A stretch of DNA of 64,000 nt. Origin: Hemibagrus wyckioides (taxonomy: Eukaryota > Chordata > Actinopteri > Siluriformes > Bagridae). The notes beneath the pieces were generated by a model. It did not search any database. It saw only the letters and a program-made list of their open reading frames with translations, and was not told where the DNA came from. A program made the translations under genes and the position numbers. Shown here one piece after another: positions 21,282-30,655 of the stretch. The stretch's first letter is position 1. The number at the start of each line of letters is the position of its first letter. The stretch covers positions 25,848,855 through 25,912,854 of the forward strand of contig NC_080715.1 of NCBI RefSeq assembly GCF_019097595.1, given 5' to 3'.

Positions 21282-22589
21282 CATGTACGGCTCCTGTCCT
21301 GGTTGACACTGTGGACACGGCCGGCAGCTGCTGCTGCTGTGGTTATAAAACTCATTCTCTCCACAGCTGGAGTATTCAGCCCTCAGCGGATACACACTTG
21401 AGGCCTGCAACACACACACACACACACATTCAGGTGAATCACTGAAAACACTTGGATCAGAGTAATGGTTATACACACTGCTTTCAGATGAAGGTGCAGG
21501 ACTTCATTAGCAGAGAGATTTCAGGGATAAATGACATGACGTGATCGTGAAGTGGGCTGAGCTTCTTCATCATGGCTAATCTTTAGGAAATGTAATGGTT
21601 GAAAGTGGACAAAAACCATGGTCAGAATTCTTGTTCTGTTGAACTTTTAAATTTTTATTGCTAGAGTTTAAGACGGATGTACTTAATCCAAAAACTTCAG
21701 CCCAAATGGTCTTGCCTTAATGAGAAGTTTGGATTTGTACGATCACTTCACTGATGTTCTTAATTCCTGCTAACGCACCTATGGAATCATTTCTGTTCTG
21801 TTCATGAAGGAGATGATTGAGATGAAGATCTTCTCCTAACACATGATGTGTGAATTCTGATATTTAACAATGTGAACAAGGTTATTCTTTAATATTCTCC
21901 CTGCTAGCGTAAACTCATGTAGGAGTGAGAGAAACACCCTAACCACAAACACGCTAGTAAATAGGAGTGTTAGAAGGACTCTGATACAGAAATGATCAAA
22001 TATGTCACTGTGACATGCCAGAAAGTGAGAGAGTAAGTTAGGCAGAACGGTATGTTCTGTTGTTTCAGATTTCATCTCACAGGAACCCGGGACTCTGCAG
22101 TCCGACTCTTCCTGTGCGGTAAGAAATACCAAAAAAAGTGGTTTATGACAGGATTATGCTAAAGTCTTGGAGGAATTAAAAAGCCTCACATTTAGAGCCT
22201 TGAGCTGAGAGAAATTAACATCTGGGAACAAAGCCAGAGAATTTCACTAGACAAAAATGATGCGAGAGAGAGAGAGAGAGAGAGAGGGATGAAAGACAGG
22301 AAGAGGAAGAACGACACAGAGAGAGACAGACAGAGGGTGTCAGAGGATGAATCTGACTGTAATCTGATGTTAATGTTACTCACATATTGTTCTTTGTTAG
22401 TAATAATAGTGGCTAGTAAATATTTTTTAAAAATATTTATATTGTAATGTCTGTATAATTTTCTAAATGTGTTGTGTGTTTTGTCATTTCTGATTGGCTG
22501 AATGGTGTCAGTGGGTCGGTTTTTTACACAGGACTCACCAATAGAAATGAAAGGAGACATGATTCTACTGCTGGTATCTTTCGGGTCAT
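10746..22589 (-). CDS. edar: edar, ectodysplasin A receptor (11 coding exons)
   Basis: Joining exons 22589-22539, 21404-21282, 20688-20507, 19473-19388, 17887-17804, 17710-17585, 16324-16250, 15327-15264, 13920-13728, 13084-13024 and 11074-10746 gives 1374 coding bases, or 457 residues plus a stop. All intron phases agree and no internal stop occurs. The product is the membrane receptor for ectodysplasin A of the TNF-receptor superfamily. It signals through the adaptor EDARADD to NF-kB in skin-appendage development (scales, teeth and fins in fish). Layout: signal peptide about 1-26, cysteine-rich ectodomain about 30-148, serine/threonine-rich stalk, transmembrane helix about 184-210, cytoplasmic linker, and death domain about 350-439. 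Blocks such as [27 protein letters not shown] and [20 protein letters not shown] are diagnostic. The length is close to human EDAR (448 residues). Oddities are an asparagine-rich insert (about 312-324) and a divergent 18-residue C-terminal tail. Confidence 0.97.
11075..13023 (-). other. edar intron before the death-domain exon
   Basis: This phase-1 intron has donor GTATGT at 13023 and its acceptor ends at 11075. It contains a dispersed-repeat copy (11235-11400) and otherwise plain AT-rich sequence. No other exon was seen. Confidence 0.7.
11235..11400 (+). mobile_element. dispersed repeat, copy 2, with Tc1-like motif
   Basis: This copy shares ordered words with 4100-4330. At 11319-11342 it reads VKHGGGSV, a block typical of Tc1-type transposases ([11 protein letters not shown]). 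It is degraded, with no open frame of useful length. Confidence 0.5.
13024..13084 (-). CDS. edar: edar exon, juxta-death-domain segment
   Basis: The exon lies between acceptor CTTGCCCTCAG and donor GTATGT. It encodes about 20 residues, [20 protein letters not shown], ending with a split glycine codon. The RRKKIL-YA pattern matches the segment just before the EDAR death domain. Confidence 0.95.
13085..13727 (-). other. edar intron
   Basis: This phase-0 intron contains a GT microsatellite at 13116-13138 and AT-rich DNA around 13430-13680. Nothing else was recognised. Confidence 0.7.
13728..13920 (-). CDS. edar: edar exon, cytoplasmic linker with Asn-rich insert
   Basis: The exon lies between acceptor TTTTTCAG and donor GTGAGA. 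It encodes residues 264-328: [20 protein letters not shown], then an acidic stretch, then [13 protein letters not shown], then an asparagine-rich run (about residues 312-324). The first two blocks are near-identical to the EDAR intracellular linker. The Asn run is encoded by AAC-type triplets (GTT repeats on +, 13739-13770) and looks like a triplet expansion. Confidence 0.96.
13921..15263 (-). other. edar intron
   Basis: This phase-2 intron contains a G-rich stretch at 14770-14845, a short GT run near 14895-14917 and a purine-rich GAAGAAG stretch at 14990-15025. No exon was recognised. Confidence 0.65.
15264..15327 (-). CDS. edar: edar exon, cytoplasmic linker
   Basis: The exon lies between an acceptor with a long pyrimidine tract (TTTTTTTTTTAG) and donor GTAAGG. 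It encodes [21 protein letters not shown] with split codons at both ends. It corresponds to the DNVVMFSEKDEF segment of the EDAR tail and is too short for any long open frame. Confidence 0.94.
15328..16249 (-). other. edar intron
   Basis: This phase-1 intron has donor GTGAAG. The stretch at about 15990-16160 has an even, non-repetitive composition unlike the surroundings and might be a conserved element. No exon was seen. Confidence 0.6.
16250..16324 (-). CDS. edar: edar exon, membrane-proximal cytoplasmic segment
   Basis: The exon lies between acceptor TTCCCCCAG and donor GTGAAG. It encodes [20 protein letters not shown] followed by KKEGQ, with the first and last codons split. It aligns with the APACC...EEKKEA stretch of EDAR just inside the membrane. 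Confidence 0.93.
16533..16565. repeat. (GT)n microsatellite
   Basis: A GT run interrupted once by CT. Confidence 0.85.
16830..17510 (+). mobile_element. degraded L1-like reverse transcriptase fragment
   Basis: The + strand frame around 16855-17163 contains [11 protein letters not shown], close to the FDCVDHNKLWK block of L1-type reverse transcriptases. It also contains [13 protein letters not shown], close to the catalytic LRYADDTTLM block with the YADD box changed to YVND. Further on, with frame shifts, come [19 protein letters not shown] text, a WCW...RFL block, and [15 protein letters not shown] text typical of the end of the same ORF2 family. The element is truncated at both ends and broken by stops, and lies antisense in an edar intron. 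Confidence 0.65.
17585..17710 (-). CDS. edar: edar exon, transmembrane helix
   Basis: The exon lies between acceptor GCTTTACAG and donor GTGAGA. It encodes residues 176-218 as [20 protein letters not shown] and on through [20 protein letters not shown]. This is one long hydrophobic helix (about 184-210) followed by basic residues, as expected for a type I membrane protein. The sequence is nearly identical to the EDAR transmembrane segment. Confidence 0.97.
17711..17803 (-). other. short edar intron (93 bases)
   Basis: This is the shortest intron in the gene, with donor GTGCAC and acceptor TTTACAG. It is phase 1 and the flanking exons join in frame. Confidence 0.85.
17804..17887 (-). CDS. edar: edar exon, extracellular stalk
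   Basis: The exon lies between acceptor TTTTTTAG and donor GTGCAC. It encodes a Ser/Thr/Pro-rich stretch ([20 protein letters not shown], then TTFPHAEK), with the cysteine codon split from the previous exon. FPHAEK aligns with FQHAHK of EDAR just before the membrane. The stalk is variable between species. Confidence 0.92.
17888..19387 (-). other. edar intron
   Basis: This phase-1 intron has a consensus donor GTAAGA at 19387. It contains the TATGTGTGTAGTG tandem repeat (18001-18160) and no recognisable exon. The stretch at 18780-19080 is non-repetitive and could hold regulatory sequence. Confidence 0.65.
18001..18160. repeat. GTGTATATGTGTGTAGT tandem repeat
   Basis: About ten irregular copies of a 14-18 base unit (AGTGTATATGTGTGT) account for the open frame on the opposite strand rich in TYTLH. 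Confidence 0.8.
19388..19473 (-). CDS. edar: edar exon, ectodomain cysteine-rich repeat
   Basis: The exon lies between acceptor TTACACAG and donor GTAAGA. It encodes [20 protein letters not shown] followed by QNAPRNTKE, with split codons at both ends. It matches the [19 protein letters not shown] segment of EDAR, part of the third cysteine-rich repeat involved in EDA binding. Confidence 0.97.
19650..19835. repeat. compound CA/TA microsatellite
   Basis: Runs of CA with interspersed ATACATACA and TATATA blocks. Confidence 0.85.
20393..20504. repeat. (GT)n/(CA)n microsatellite abutting an edar donor
   Basis: A long GT run with GC interruptions ends within three bases of the edar donor at 20506. 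It creates the Cys/Val-rich and His/Thr-rich chance frames seen on the two strands. Confidence 0.9.
20507..20688 (-). CDS. edar: edar exon, cysteine-rich repeats 1-2
   Basis: The exon lies between acceptor GTGTGCAG and donor GTGTGT. It encodes residues 59-119: [20 protein letters not shown], then [20 protein letters not shown], then [20 protein letters not shown] and a split glycine codon. The cysteine spacing and text match the EDAR ligand-binding domain. Confidence 0.98.
21027..21060. repeat. (GA)n microsatellite
   Basis: A perfect GA run followed by purine-rich GAAAGACAGGAAGAG sequence. A similar purine-rich tail follows the GA run at 22265-22287, so the two loci share more than the dinucleotide. 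Confidence 0.85.
21243..21279. repeat. (GT)n/(CA)n microsatellite abutting an edar donor
   Basis: A GT run begins two bases from the edar donor of the exon ending at 21282. Confidence 0.92.
21282..21404 (-). CDS. edar: edar exon, end of signal peptide and first Cys-rich segment
   Basis: The exon lies between acceptor GTGTGTTGCAG and donor GTACAC. It encodes exactly 41 codons, beginning [20 protein letters not shown] and ending [19 protein letters not shown] corresponds to the mature N-terminus of EDAR (AEYSNCGENE), so signal cleavage is expected just before EYSSC. Confidence 0.97.
21405..22538 (-). other. edar intron 2
   Basis: This phase-0 intron has donor GTGAGT. It contains a GA microsatellite (22265-22287). 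No other coding sequence was recognised. Confidence 0.7.
22265..22287. repeat. (GA)n microsatellite
   Basis: A short GA run followed by the same purine-rich tail as the run at 21027. Confidence 0.8.
22539..22589 (-). CDS. edar: edar exon 2, start codon and signal peptide
   Basis: ATG at 22589-22587 begins 17 codons, [17 protein letters not shown], ending at donor GTGAGT. Joined in phase 0 to ASSVYPLRA in the next exon, this gives a signal peptide with a basic N-terminus, a hydrophobic core and a small residue before the mature start. The base at -3 is G, favourable for initiation. The exon itself starts at about 22599 after acceptor TTTCATCTCAG. The open frame that starts further upstream runs in another frame and is ignored. 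Confidence 0.85.
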
Positions 22590-22599
22590 CGCGTCCCTC
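22590..22599 (-). other. edar 5' UTR portion in exon 2
   Basis: Ten non-coding bases lie between the acceptor AG and the start codon. They imply at least one upstream non-coding exon. Confidence 0.6.
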
Positions 22600-22789
22600 C
22601 TGAGATGAAAGCCTAACAGGAAGTGATACAGGAAACAATAAATAAGACAGGAAATAGTAACTGATGTAGAAATCCTGTTAAGAAAACCTAGATTATGAAA
22701 TGTAAACAGCTGATTTAACAGATGAAATTAGTGATGATCTTACTGACTAATCTTCTGAGGAAAGCAAATCAAATCTAATTATTAATCAA

Positions 22790-22975
22790 ATCAAATCAAA
22801 TGAATCAGAAAGAAATGACACTGAATCAAATGAATCAGAAAAAAATGGCACTGAATCAGAAACAAAATGACACTGTATTAAATGAATCAGAGGAAAAAAT
22901 GACACTGAATCAAATGAATCAGAAAAAATGACACTGAATCAAATGAATCAGAAAAAAATTACACTAAATCAAACA
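22790..22975. repeat. AATGAATCAGAAAAAAATGA tandem repeat
   Basis: About six imperfect copies of a 28-31 base unit carry the words CACTGAATCAAATGAATCAG and GAAAAAATGA. Confidence 0.85.
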
Positions 22976-23280
22976 AATCAAAACTAACAACATTTGTACT
23001 TGAATGATGAAATTTAGGAAAGAAATATAATCATTATATCATGTTTATTTTAAGTTTCATCCAGTGGACTAGTTGAAGGTGTGTTATCAGTGGCAGCAGT
23101 GCAGTTAACAAAACATGTGCACCATGAACAACATGCAGCTTCTGCTTCTTATTACAGATTGTTTTATTTTCACCGTCCGAGTGTGTGGTCCACCTGCATC
23201 ACCTTAAATAACAGAATTATACTGAAAACATGAAGTTAACACTCGAGTGTTTGTGCTCTTGAAGCAGAAGCCCCATATTT

Positions 23281-23341
23281 TACACACACGCACACACACA
23301 CACATGCACACACACACATGCACACACACACACATACACAG
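23281..23341. repeat. (CA)n microsatellite with CATG interruptions
   Basis: A CA run of about 60 bases broken by CG and ATG. Confidence 0.85.
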
Positions 23342-23506
23342 AGCTCACATTACGTATGTGGTGTATTTGTCAAAAAAGAAAACATTGTTCTTACATAACA
23401 CTGGCTAAATCAAAGCCATGAAACAGATTCTAGCATGAAGAGACGCTAATTTGGGTTATGAAATGTGCATATGAATGGTAACCAGGACAAACACAAGCAG
23501 CGTGGT

Positions 23507-23512
<6 letters not shown>

Positions 23513-23573
<61 letters not shown>

Positions 23574-23585
23574 TGAGAGAGAGAG
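23513..23585. repeat. (GA)n microsatellite
   Basis: A GA run of about 60 bases, then AACTGAGAGAGAG. Confidence 0.92.
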
Positions 23586-24699
23586 CTGTAATAACTGTTA
23601 GCAGGTAAATTTCACTTGGAGCCGTTTTGACGGATAATTACCATCACTGCATGAAGCAACAGGTTCTGAGAGCTATCGCTTTTCTCCACAGCTACTTATT
23701 TCCTTTCATTTCTGTCTCAGACTCCAGAAAAGTGCAAGAGAAGCACAAAACAGCTCACAATTACAGCTTATCCAAAATATCTACTAAAAAACTTTTGTCT
23801 TAGAGCTAAGGTTTTGTTTTAGAATAAAATCTGAACGGATAAATCAACACAGTGTGATGAGTGTAAACTAGCACAGGGATCAGTGGTGTGACGACTGGAT
23901 AAAAAGGAACTGCTGCTGCTCATGAAGGCTGTTATGCCCCTCGTTCTTTTTCCCTTCACAATTTAGTGTACTTTCAAGGTGACTCCTATGTTGCTGTAGC
24001 AACGAGTTAAAAAAGGTGTAAATGCTGACTGTAAATGCTGGATACTACAGTCTATGTGTCTGTCATGTGGTTAACAAGCTATAAAACAATCAGTGCAATA
24101 TTTTGTTTTGTTTTTTTGTCCATATAATACAGCCCTCGTGTCTGGAATGAAAAGAATCATGCGCACTGACCCTGAGGACCAGCTAGCTCGCTGACACTCA
24201 TGTTAGCAATGAAACCAAACCTTAACTAGCTTGTCATTTATTTATCAAGCTCGGGTGCAGAACTTAACTAGTGTGAAATTTGTCATTTGTATTTCGTCCT
24301 TATAATTGACACTAGTTAAGTAAAATACAGATCTTACAAATTAGTACATAATTACAAAGGGTGATGACTGAAGAATTTTCAGTCCCTGATCGTAAATCGT
24401 GTCATGTTTTAATGTTCTTATGTCTATGAATCATATTACTGTTGTATTTGTGATGCAGTTTGATCCAAAACTGTGCCCTTGATTTATTTGTGTATTAGTT
24501 AGCAGCAAATCAAAGCTTGTGTAGTTTGAATCAAATAAATAAACGATTCTGATCGAGGCATCAGCGGAAACGAGCAGGAAACGTTGGTTTTTCAGCCGCA
24601 GTCACACCTTTGTGTGTACGTTAGCTACATATCCTTTATATCTAAAGTCTGCTCTGATCCCTGTGTGGATTTAGGGGATATTTATCAGAGAGACCTCTC

Positions 24700-25260
24700 G
24701 CTTGTCAGATGAAATAAAAGCCCATTATTATGTGTGTTAATCAGAAAATGGTGCTTTTTGTGTTTTGGAGGAAATGCTGCTCCTGAGATCTAAAATTAAC
24801 TTAATTACACAAATCCTCATCTACTGGAGCCCCTTCGGCTCTACGTTTAATCAGTGCAGCGGAAACCTTTACAGAGAGAAAAAAAAAACACTTTTCTTCA
24901 GGAAATTCGAAGTCCTGCCAAATGCCTTTTCAGCCCTGAGCCTCTGTCGCTCATTTATCAGACTAAACGAAGCCACACACAAGAAGCTTTTCATCGCACT
25001 CCAGGACTTTGCCGGGACTCGCCTCCGTTTGAAAGGCGACCACAGGGTTATTAATCTTCTAACAGCCACGTAATCTAAGATAAATACACAGAAGTATCAT
25101 TACCCTTATCATTAGCAAGCCTGAAATATCTGTTCCTAGGGGAGGGATTAAACACCAGGGGATTATTACAATCCGTCCAAGTGAATTAAGCAGGAAGAGA
25201 ATTTATGGCCATTTAGAGCTCGCAGTCTTGTATTTACACAACAGGGCAGTTCATGGTGGT
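24700..25260. promoter_or_regulatory. candidate conserved non-coding element in edar intron 1
   Basis: The stretch is free of simple repeats and mobile-element text, unlike most of the intron. Three overlapping chance frames, two on + and one on -, stay open across about 24850-25070. It carries GC-balanced words such as CAGGACTTTGCCGGGACTCG and GGGGAGGGATTAAACACC. None of the frames resembles a known protein. A regulatory role is inference only. Confidence 0.25.
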
Positions 25261-26483
25261 ACTTTATGAACAGGGTTTGGCTGGTTTTGGCTGTTGCTGT
25301 TGGCTAATGAGTTTATTACTAGTGCAATTTCACACTTTTATGAGCATTATTAAGCAGCACTACAGGAGCAAATTCACACCACTGGTTAATTTTTATGGAG
25401 CTAATCCACCTTATTGATTCCACATTTCCACAGGACACGATTTTTAATTGGTTTATGCTACTTTTACATGACCATAGTTGCTTAGTTACTCGTGGTGAAT
25501 CTTATTTGTGCTAATGTCCATTAATCTTTTACAGGCTGGTTTCCACTATTGATTGTTTTAGAAAGCGAACATATTATTGGAAATGTTTCAGTGTTTTAGT
25601 GTTCATTTGCTGATCTAGTGTTTATTAAAGAACTTTCTGGATCTAATTTGAGCTTCTGTTCATGTGTGAAAGTGTAATAAAGCTTCACTGTTCTGTGTTT
25701 TATGTTTTCGGTTATTTTGTGGTATTTTGTGGAGCTTTGAGCCCAGTGGGTTTGTGGTTAGTGCTGCGGTTCATGACACCTGACCACCAGCTGACCGCCA
25801 ACTGATGAATGCACAGTGGTTACGGTCAGCGTGCTGGAGTGTGTCTTACTGTAGGATGTGGCAGCGGTTTCAGCTGTCCAGCATGGTTTGGAAAGATGAA
25901 TGTATTTACGCTTGTAGAACATTTGGATGAAATATGTCTCAGACATTCTTTCGGAGGTGGTGGTATGAGCTAATAGAATTAAATCTGTTTTGTATTTTAC
26001 AAAAACCCATTTTTGTGGATAATCCTGATCCTGATATAATTGAGAAGACACAAGAAACAACCAAGTGGAAATGATGTCCAGGCTGTTAAAGAAAAAAAAG
26101 GACATTCAAAACTGTGGAATGTTAAATACTGCTAATGATAAATACATGTATAAGACAGTTAGTTAACTGTAATTCTACAAAAAAAACAAGCAGCAACTTA
26201 ATGAGGTGGAAGTTTCTGGAGTTTCTGGATAAATAACACAATGTGTTGGATCGAGTGCTAATGTAAGAATGTGGAAGCCATGTTATTAACCTAAACCAGC
26301 ACTATACCTGATCAGGTAAGAGATTTATTACAGCGCTCACTCTCCTCATCTAGTCATACCTACGTATTTATCTATTTACTATTCAGTTTTAAATCTTATT
26401 TTATGTTACACTGTGTTAAAAAATGCTGTCCTTCCCTCCGTCCTTCTGTATTCTGTATTTTCTGTCCCAGTTGATTGGGTTTA

Positions 26484-29077
26484 AAAGCGAGTGTTTAAAG
26501 GTGAGTGTTTAAAGATGAGTGTTTAAAAGTGAGTGTTTAAAAGCGAGTGTTTAAAGGTGAGTGTTTAAAGATGAGTGTTTAAAAGTGAGTGTTTAAAAGC
26601 GAGTGTTTATAGATGAGTGTTTAAAGGTGAGTGTTTAAAGATGAGTGTTTAAAGATGAGATTTTAAAGATGAGTGTTTAAAGATGAGTGTTTAAAAGCGA
26701 GTGTTTAAAGATGAGTGTTTAAAGGTGAGTGTTTAAAGATGAGATTTTAAAGATGAGTGTTTAAAGGCCAGTGTTTAAAAGTGAGTGTTTAAAAGTGAGT
26801 GTTTAAAGATGAGATTTTAAAGATGAGTGTTTAAAGATGAGTGTTTAAAGATGAGTGTTTAAAAGCGAGTGTTTAAAGATGAGTGTTTAAAGATGAGTGT
26901 TTAAAAGCGAGTGTTTAAAGATGAGTGTTTAAAGGTGAGTGTTTAAAGATGAGATTTTAAAGATGAGTGTTTAAAGGTGAGTGTTTAAAAGTGAGTGTTT
27001 AAAAGTGAGTGTTTAAAGGTGAGTGTTTAAAAGTGAGTGTTTAAAAGTGAGTGTTTAAAGGTGAGTGTTTAAAAGTGAGTGTTTAAAGGTGAGTGTTTAA
27101 AGGTGAGTGTTTAAAAGTGAGTGTTTAAAAGTGAGTGTTTAAAAGTGAGTGTTTAAAAGTGAGTATTTAAAGGTGAGTGTTTAAAAGTGAGTGTTTAAAA
27201 GTGAGTGTTTAAAAGCGAGTGCTTAAAGATGAGATTTTAAAGATGAGTGTTTAAAGATGAGTGTTTAAAAGCGAGTGTTTAAAGATGAGTGTTTAAAGGT
27301 GAGTGTTTAAAGATGAGATTTTAAAGATGAGTGTTTAAAGGTGAGTGTTTAAAGATGAGATTTTAAAGATGAGTGTTTAAAGGTGAGTGTTTAAAAGTGA
27401 GTGTTTAAAAGTGAGTGTTTAAAGGTGAGTGTTTAAAAGTGAGTGTTTAAAAGTGAGTGTTTAAAGGTGAGTGTTTAAAAGTGAGTGTTTAAAAGTGAGT
27501 GTTTAAAGGTGAGTGTTTAAAAGTGAGTGTTTAAAGGTGAGTGTTTAAAGGTGAGTGTTTAAAAGTGAGTGTTTAAAAGTGAGTGTTTAAAAGTGAGTAT
27601 TTAAAGGTGAGTGTTTAAAAGTGAGTGTTTAAAAGTGAGTGTTTAAAAGCGAGTGCTTAAAGATGAGATTTTAAAGATGAGTGTTTAAAGATGAGTGTTT
27701 AAAAGCGAGTGTTTAAAGATGAGTGTTTAAAAGCGAGTGTTTAAAAGCGAGTGTTTAAAAGCGAGTGTTCAAAGGTGAGTGTTTAAAAGCGAGTGTTTAA
27801 AGGCCAGTGTTTAAAGACGAGTGTTTAACGGTGAGTGTTTAAAGATGAGTGTTTAAAGATGAGTGTTTAAAAGTGAGTGTTCAAAGGTGAGTGTTTAAAA
27901 GCGAGTGTTTAAAAGCGAGTGTTTTAAAGCGAGTGTTTAAAGACGAGTGTTTAAAGATGAGTGTTTAAAAGCGAGTGTTTAAAGACGAGTGTTTAAAGAT
28001 GAGTGTTTAAAAGTGAGTGTTTAAAGACAAGTGTTTAAAAGCGAGTGTTTAAAGATGAGTGTTTAAAAGTGAGTGTTTAAAGGCCAGTGTTTAAAGACGA
28101 GTGTTTAAAGACGAGTGTTTAAAGACGAGTGTTTAAAAGCGAGCGTTTAAAGATGAGTGTTTAAAGATGAGTGTTTAAAGATGAGTGTTTAAAGATGAGT
28201 GTTTAAAAGTGAGTGTTTAAAAGCGAGTGTTTAAAAGCGAGTGTTTAAAGGCCAGTGTTTAAAGACGAGTGTTTAAAGACGAGTGTTTAAAGACGAGTGT
28301 TTAAAAGCGAGCGTTTAAAGATGAGTGTTTAAAGACGAGTGTTTAAAGACGAGTGTTTAAAGACGAGTGTTTAAAAGCGAGTGTTTAAAAGCGAGTGTTT
28401 AAAAGTGAGTGTTTAAAGATGAGTGTTTAAAGACGAGTGTTTAAAGATGAGTGTTTAAAGATGAGTGTTTAAAAGCGAGTGTTTAAAAGTGAGTGTTTAA
28501 AAGCGAGCGTTTAAAGATGAGTGTTTAAAGATGAGTGTTTAAAAGCGAGTGTTTAAAAGCGAGTGTTTAAAGACGAGTGTTTAAAGACGAGTGTTTAAAG
28601 ACGAGTGTTTAAAAGCGAGCGTTTAAAGATGAGTGTTTAAAGATGAGTGTTTAAAGATGAGTGTTTAAAGATGAGTGTTTAAAAGTGAGTGTTTAAAGAT
28701 GAGTGTTTAAAGATGAGTGTTTAAAAGTGAGTGTTTAAAAGCGAGTGTTTAAAGATGAGTGTTTAAAAGTGAGTGTTTAAAGATGAGTGTTTAAAAGTGA
28801 GTGTTTAAAAGTGAGTGTTTAAAGGCCAGTGTTTAAAAGTGAGTGTTTAAAGACGAGTGTTTAAAAGCGAGCGTTTAAAGATGAGTGTTTAAAGATGAGT
28901 GTTTAAAGATGAGTGTTTAAAGATGAGTGTTTAAAAGTGAGTGTTTAAAGATGAGTGTTTAAAAGTGAGTATTTAAAAGCGAGTGCTTAAAGATGAGTGC
29001 TTAAAGGTGAGTGTTTAAAACTGAGTGTTAAAAAGAGAGGGTTTAAAAGCGAGTGTTAAAGGCGAGTGTTTAAAGTC
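26484..29077. repeat. 14-bp minisatellite, GAGTGTTTAAAGAT units
   Basis: About 185 tandem copies of a 14-base unit, GAGTGTTTAAANNN, vary mainly in the last bases (AGT, AGC, GGT, GAT, GAC, GCC) and rarely in the core (GAGATTTTAAA, GAGTATTTAAA, GAGTGCTTAAA). Each unit contains TTTAAA. Variant units recur with a 434-base period: GAGTATTTAAA at 27161 and 27595, GAGTGCTTAAA at 27217 and 27651. This is a higher-order repeat. The array lies within edar intron 1. Confidence 0.97.
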
Positions 29078-29564
29078 TGTGGACACATTTATTTAAGAAA
29101 ATCTAGAATATTCTCCTGCAGGTGATTTTAATGATCTGACTCCACACGTATTCCGACTCTTCACGGCTAAATACTAAAGTGTAACTGAATGTTAGTCACT
29201 AACTCTAGAGAGAAACTTTATCGATGCATTTAGTTTTATATTTGTTGTAATAATCCCAAACTTTTGGTACTTCTTTGTATCTAATTTACAAAGCTGCTAA
29301 TTGACAAATTTTACAGAAAGGAGATCGATTTGTTTATAATTACAGCTAGAGGCATTACGAGACTGACAGCTGTGTGTTTTATGTTGACAATTTCTAAATG
29401 AAATGACGATTGTCTGATCATGTGTCTGATCATGTGTCTGATCATTCAGTGTTTGTGGAGAAGATCAGGCCTGCTGTGAATTATCTTGAAGAGACAGGAC
29501 TGTGCTTTCACATCGTCACATCTGATGTCTGAAAGGTTCCCCCTCTTTCATCTGTCTTTTTCAT

Positions 29565-29592
29565 GGTGTGTGTGTGTGTGTGTGTGTGTGTG
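29565..29592. repeat. (GT)n microsatellite
   Basis: A perfect GT run. Confidence 0.88.
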
Positions 29593-30439
29593 ATGAACCC
29601 AGTACGGTTTTCCTCATGTTTGATGTAAAGCAGATGTTCTCCATCAAGCAGGAAAATCACTTAATATCCATCCGTAACTTTGGGTGTAATTAGGAAATGA
29701 TTTGTGACAGTGCAGTGATCAGTGTGGAATTAAACGAGTATCATGATGAAGTGGGGCTGTGTTTCTTTTCCTTTTTTTTTTTCTTCCCTCAGTTGTTTGC
29801 AAAATCACGCTAAATTAGCGTACTCTAAGCCAAATTGCAGAGGTTTAAGAGGTCACTGAAAGCGTTTCCTGTAGAAAACAATGTTCTTAAAGACCGCATC
29901 GTTTATGTTCTTAAAGAGGATCAGCTTAGTTTAGTGACGGATCAATAGTTTTACTGTTTTATATCCGCTCTTAATGCTGAGAGCGTTTCTCAGGAAATGA
30001 TCAACACATGGTCCCTATGGCACTCACTAAGAAAACAAACACCTATTAAACCTATTTATAAAACATGAAAGCCGAAAAAAAAAGCTGCATGGATCTTTAC
30101 AGACTGTGTGTTTGTTTCTTCAATCGGAAATTAATTAAAAAATAAAGTGCTTTATAACGTTACAGAGCCTGATCAGAGTGAAGCTGTACACACACACACA
30201 CGAACTGCTGCTAAAACAAAAACCCCTGCTGGTGTGTGAGAGAGAAGCTGAAATCTGACAGGACAGAATCACATCTCAGATTTAATGGACTTTTATGGGT
30301 TTGGCTTCGAGTCTCAGTGGCACACAGAGTTCAGCCTTAAAGCCAAATCAAACCTAAAAGTAATCTTCATGCAGAGATTTACCTTTCATTTCTTTATAAA
30401 AAACACTGAGCTTATTTATCCTTCCATTGTGTATACATC

Positions 30440-30590
30440 TATTCATTCATCCATCAATCCATCCATCTATCCATAAATCCATTGTGCATCCATCCATCCA
30501 TCCATCCATTTATCTTTCATTGTGCATACATCTATTCATCCATCCATCCATCCATCCATCTATCTATCTATTCATACATCCTTCCTTCCT

Positions 30591-30655
<65 letters not shown>
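30440..30655. repeat. (ATCC)n and (ATCT)n microsatellite
   Basis: ATCC-rich sequence passes into a pure CTAT run. It gives Ser/Ile/Tyr/Leu repeat frames that are not genes. The strand-reversed equivalent unit (GATA) forms the array at 31162. Confidence 0.92.

Noticed and set aside
22192..22638. 148-codon - strand frame covering the edar start exon
   Set aside because: Only the 51 bases 22539-22589, in a different frame, fit the edar signal peptide and phase-0 joining. The long frame reads through the donor site and a GA repeat.
24765..25073. 102-codon + strand frame in edar intron 1
   Set aside because: Two other frames across the same stretch are also open, none has recognisable residues, and there is no supporting splice structure. 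It is kept only as a possible non-coding conserved block.
26484..29077. A CRISPR-like direct-repeat pattern
   Set aside because: The units are contiguous 14-mers without unique spacers, in a vertebrate intron. This is a minisatellite.
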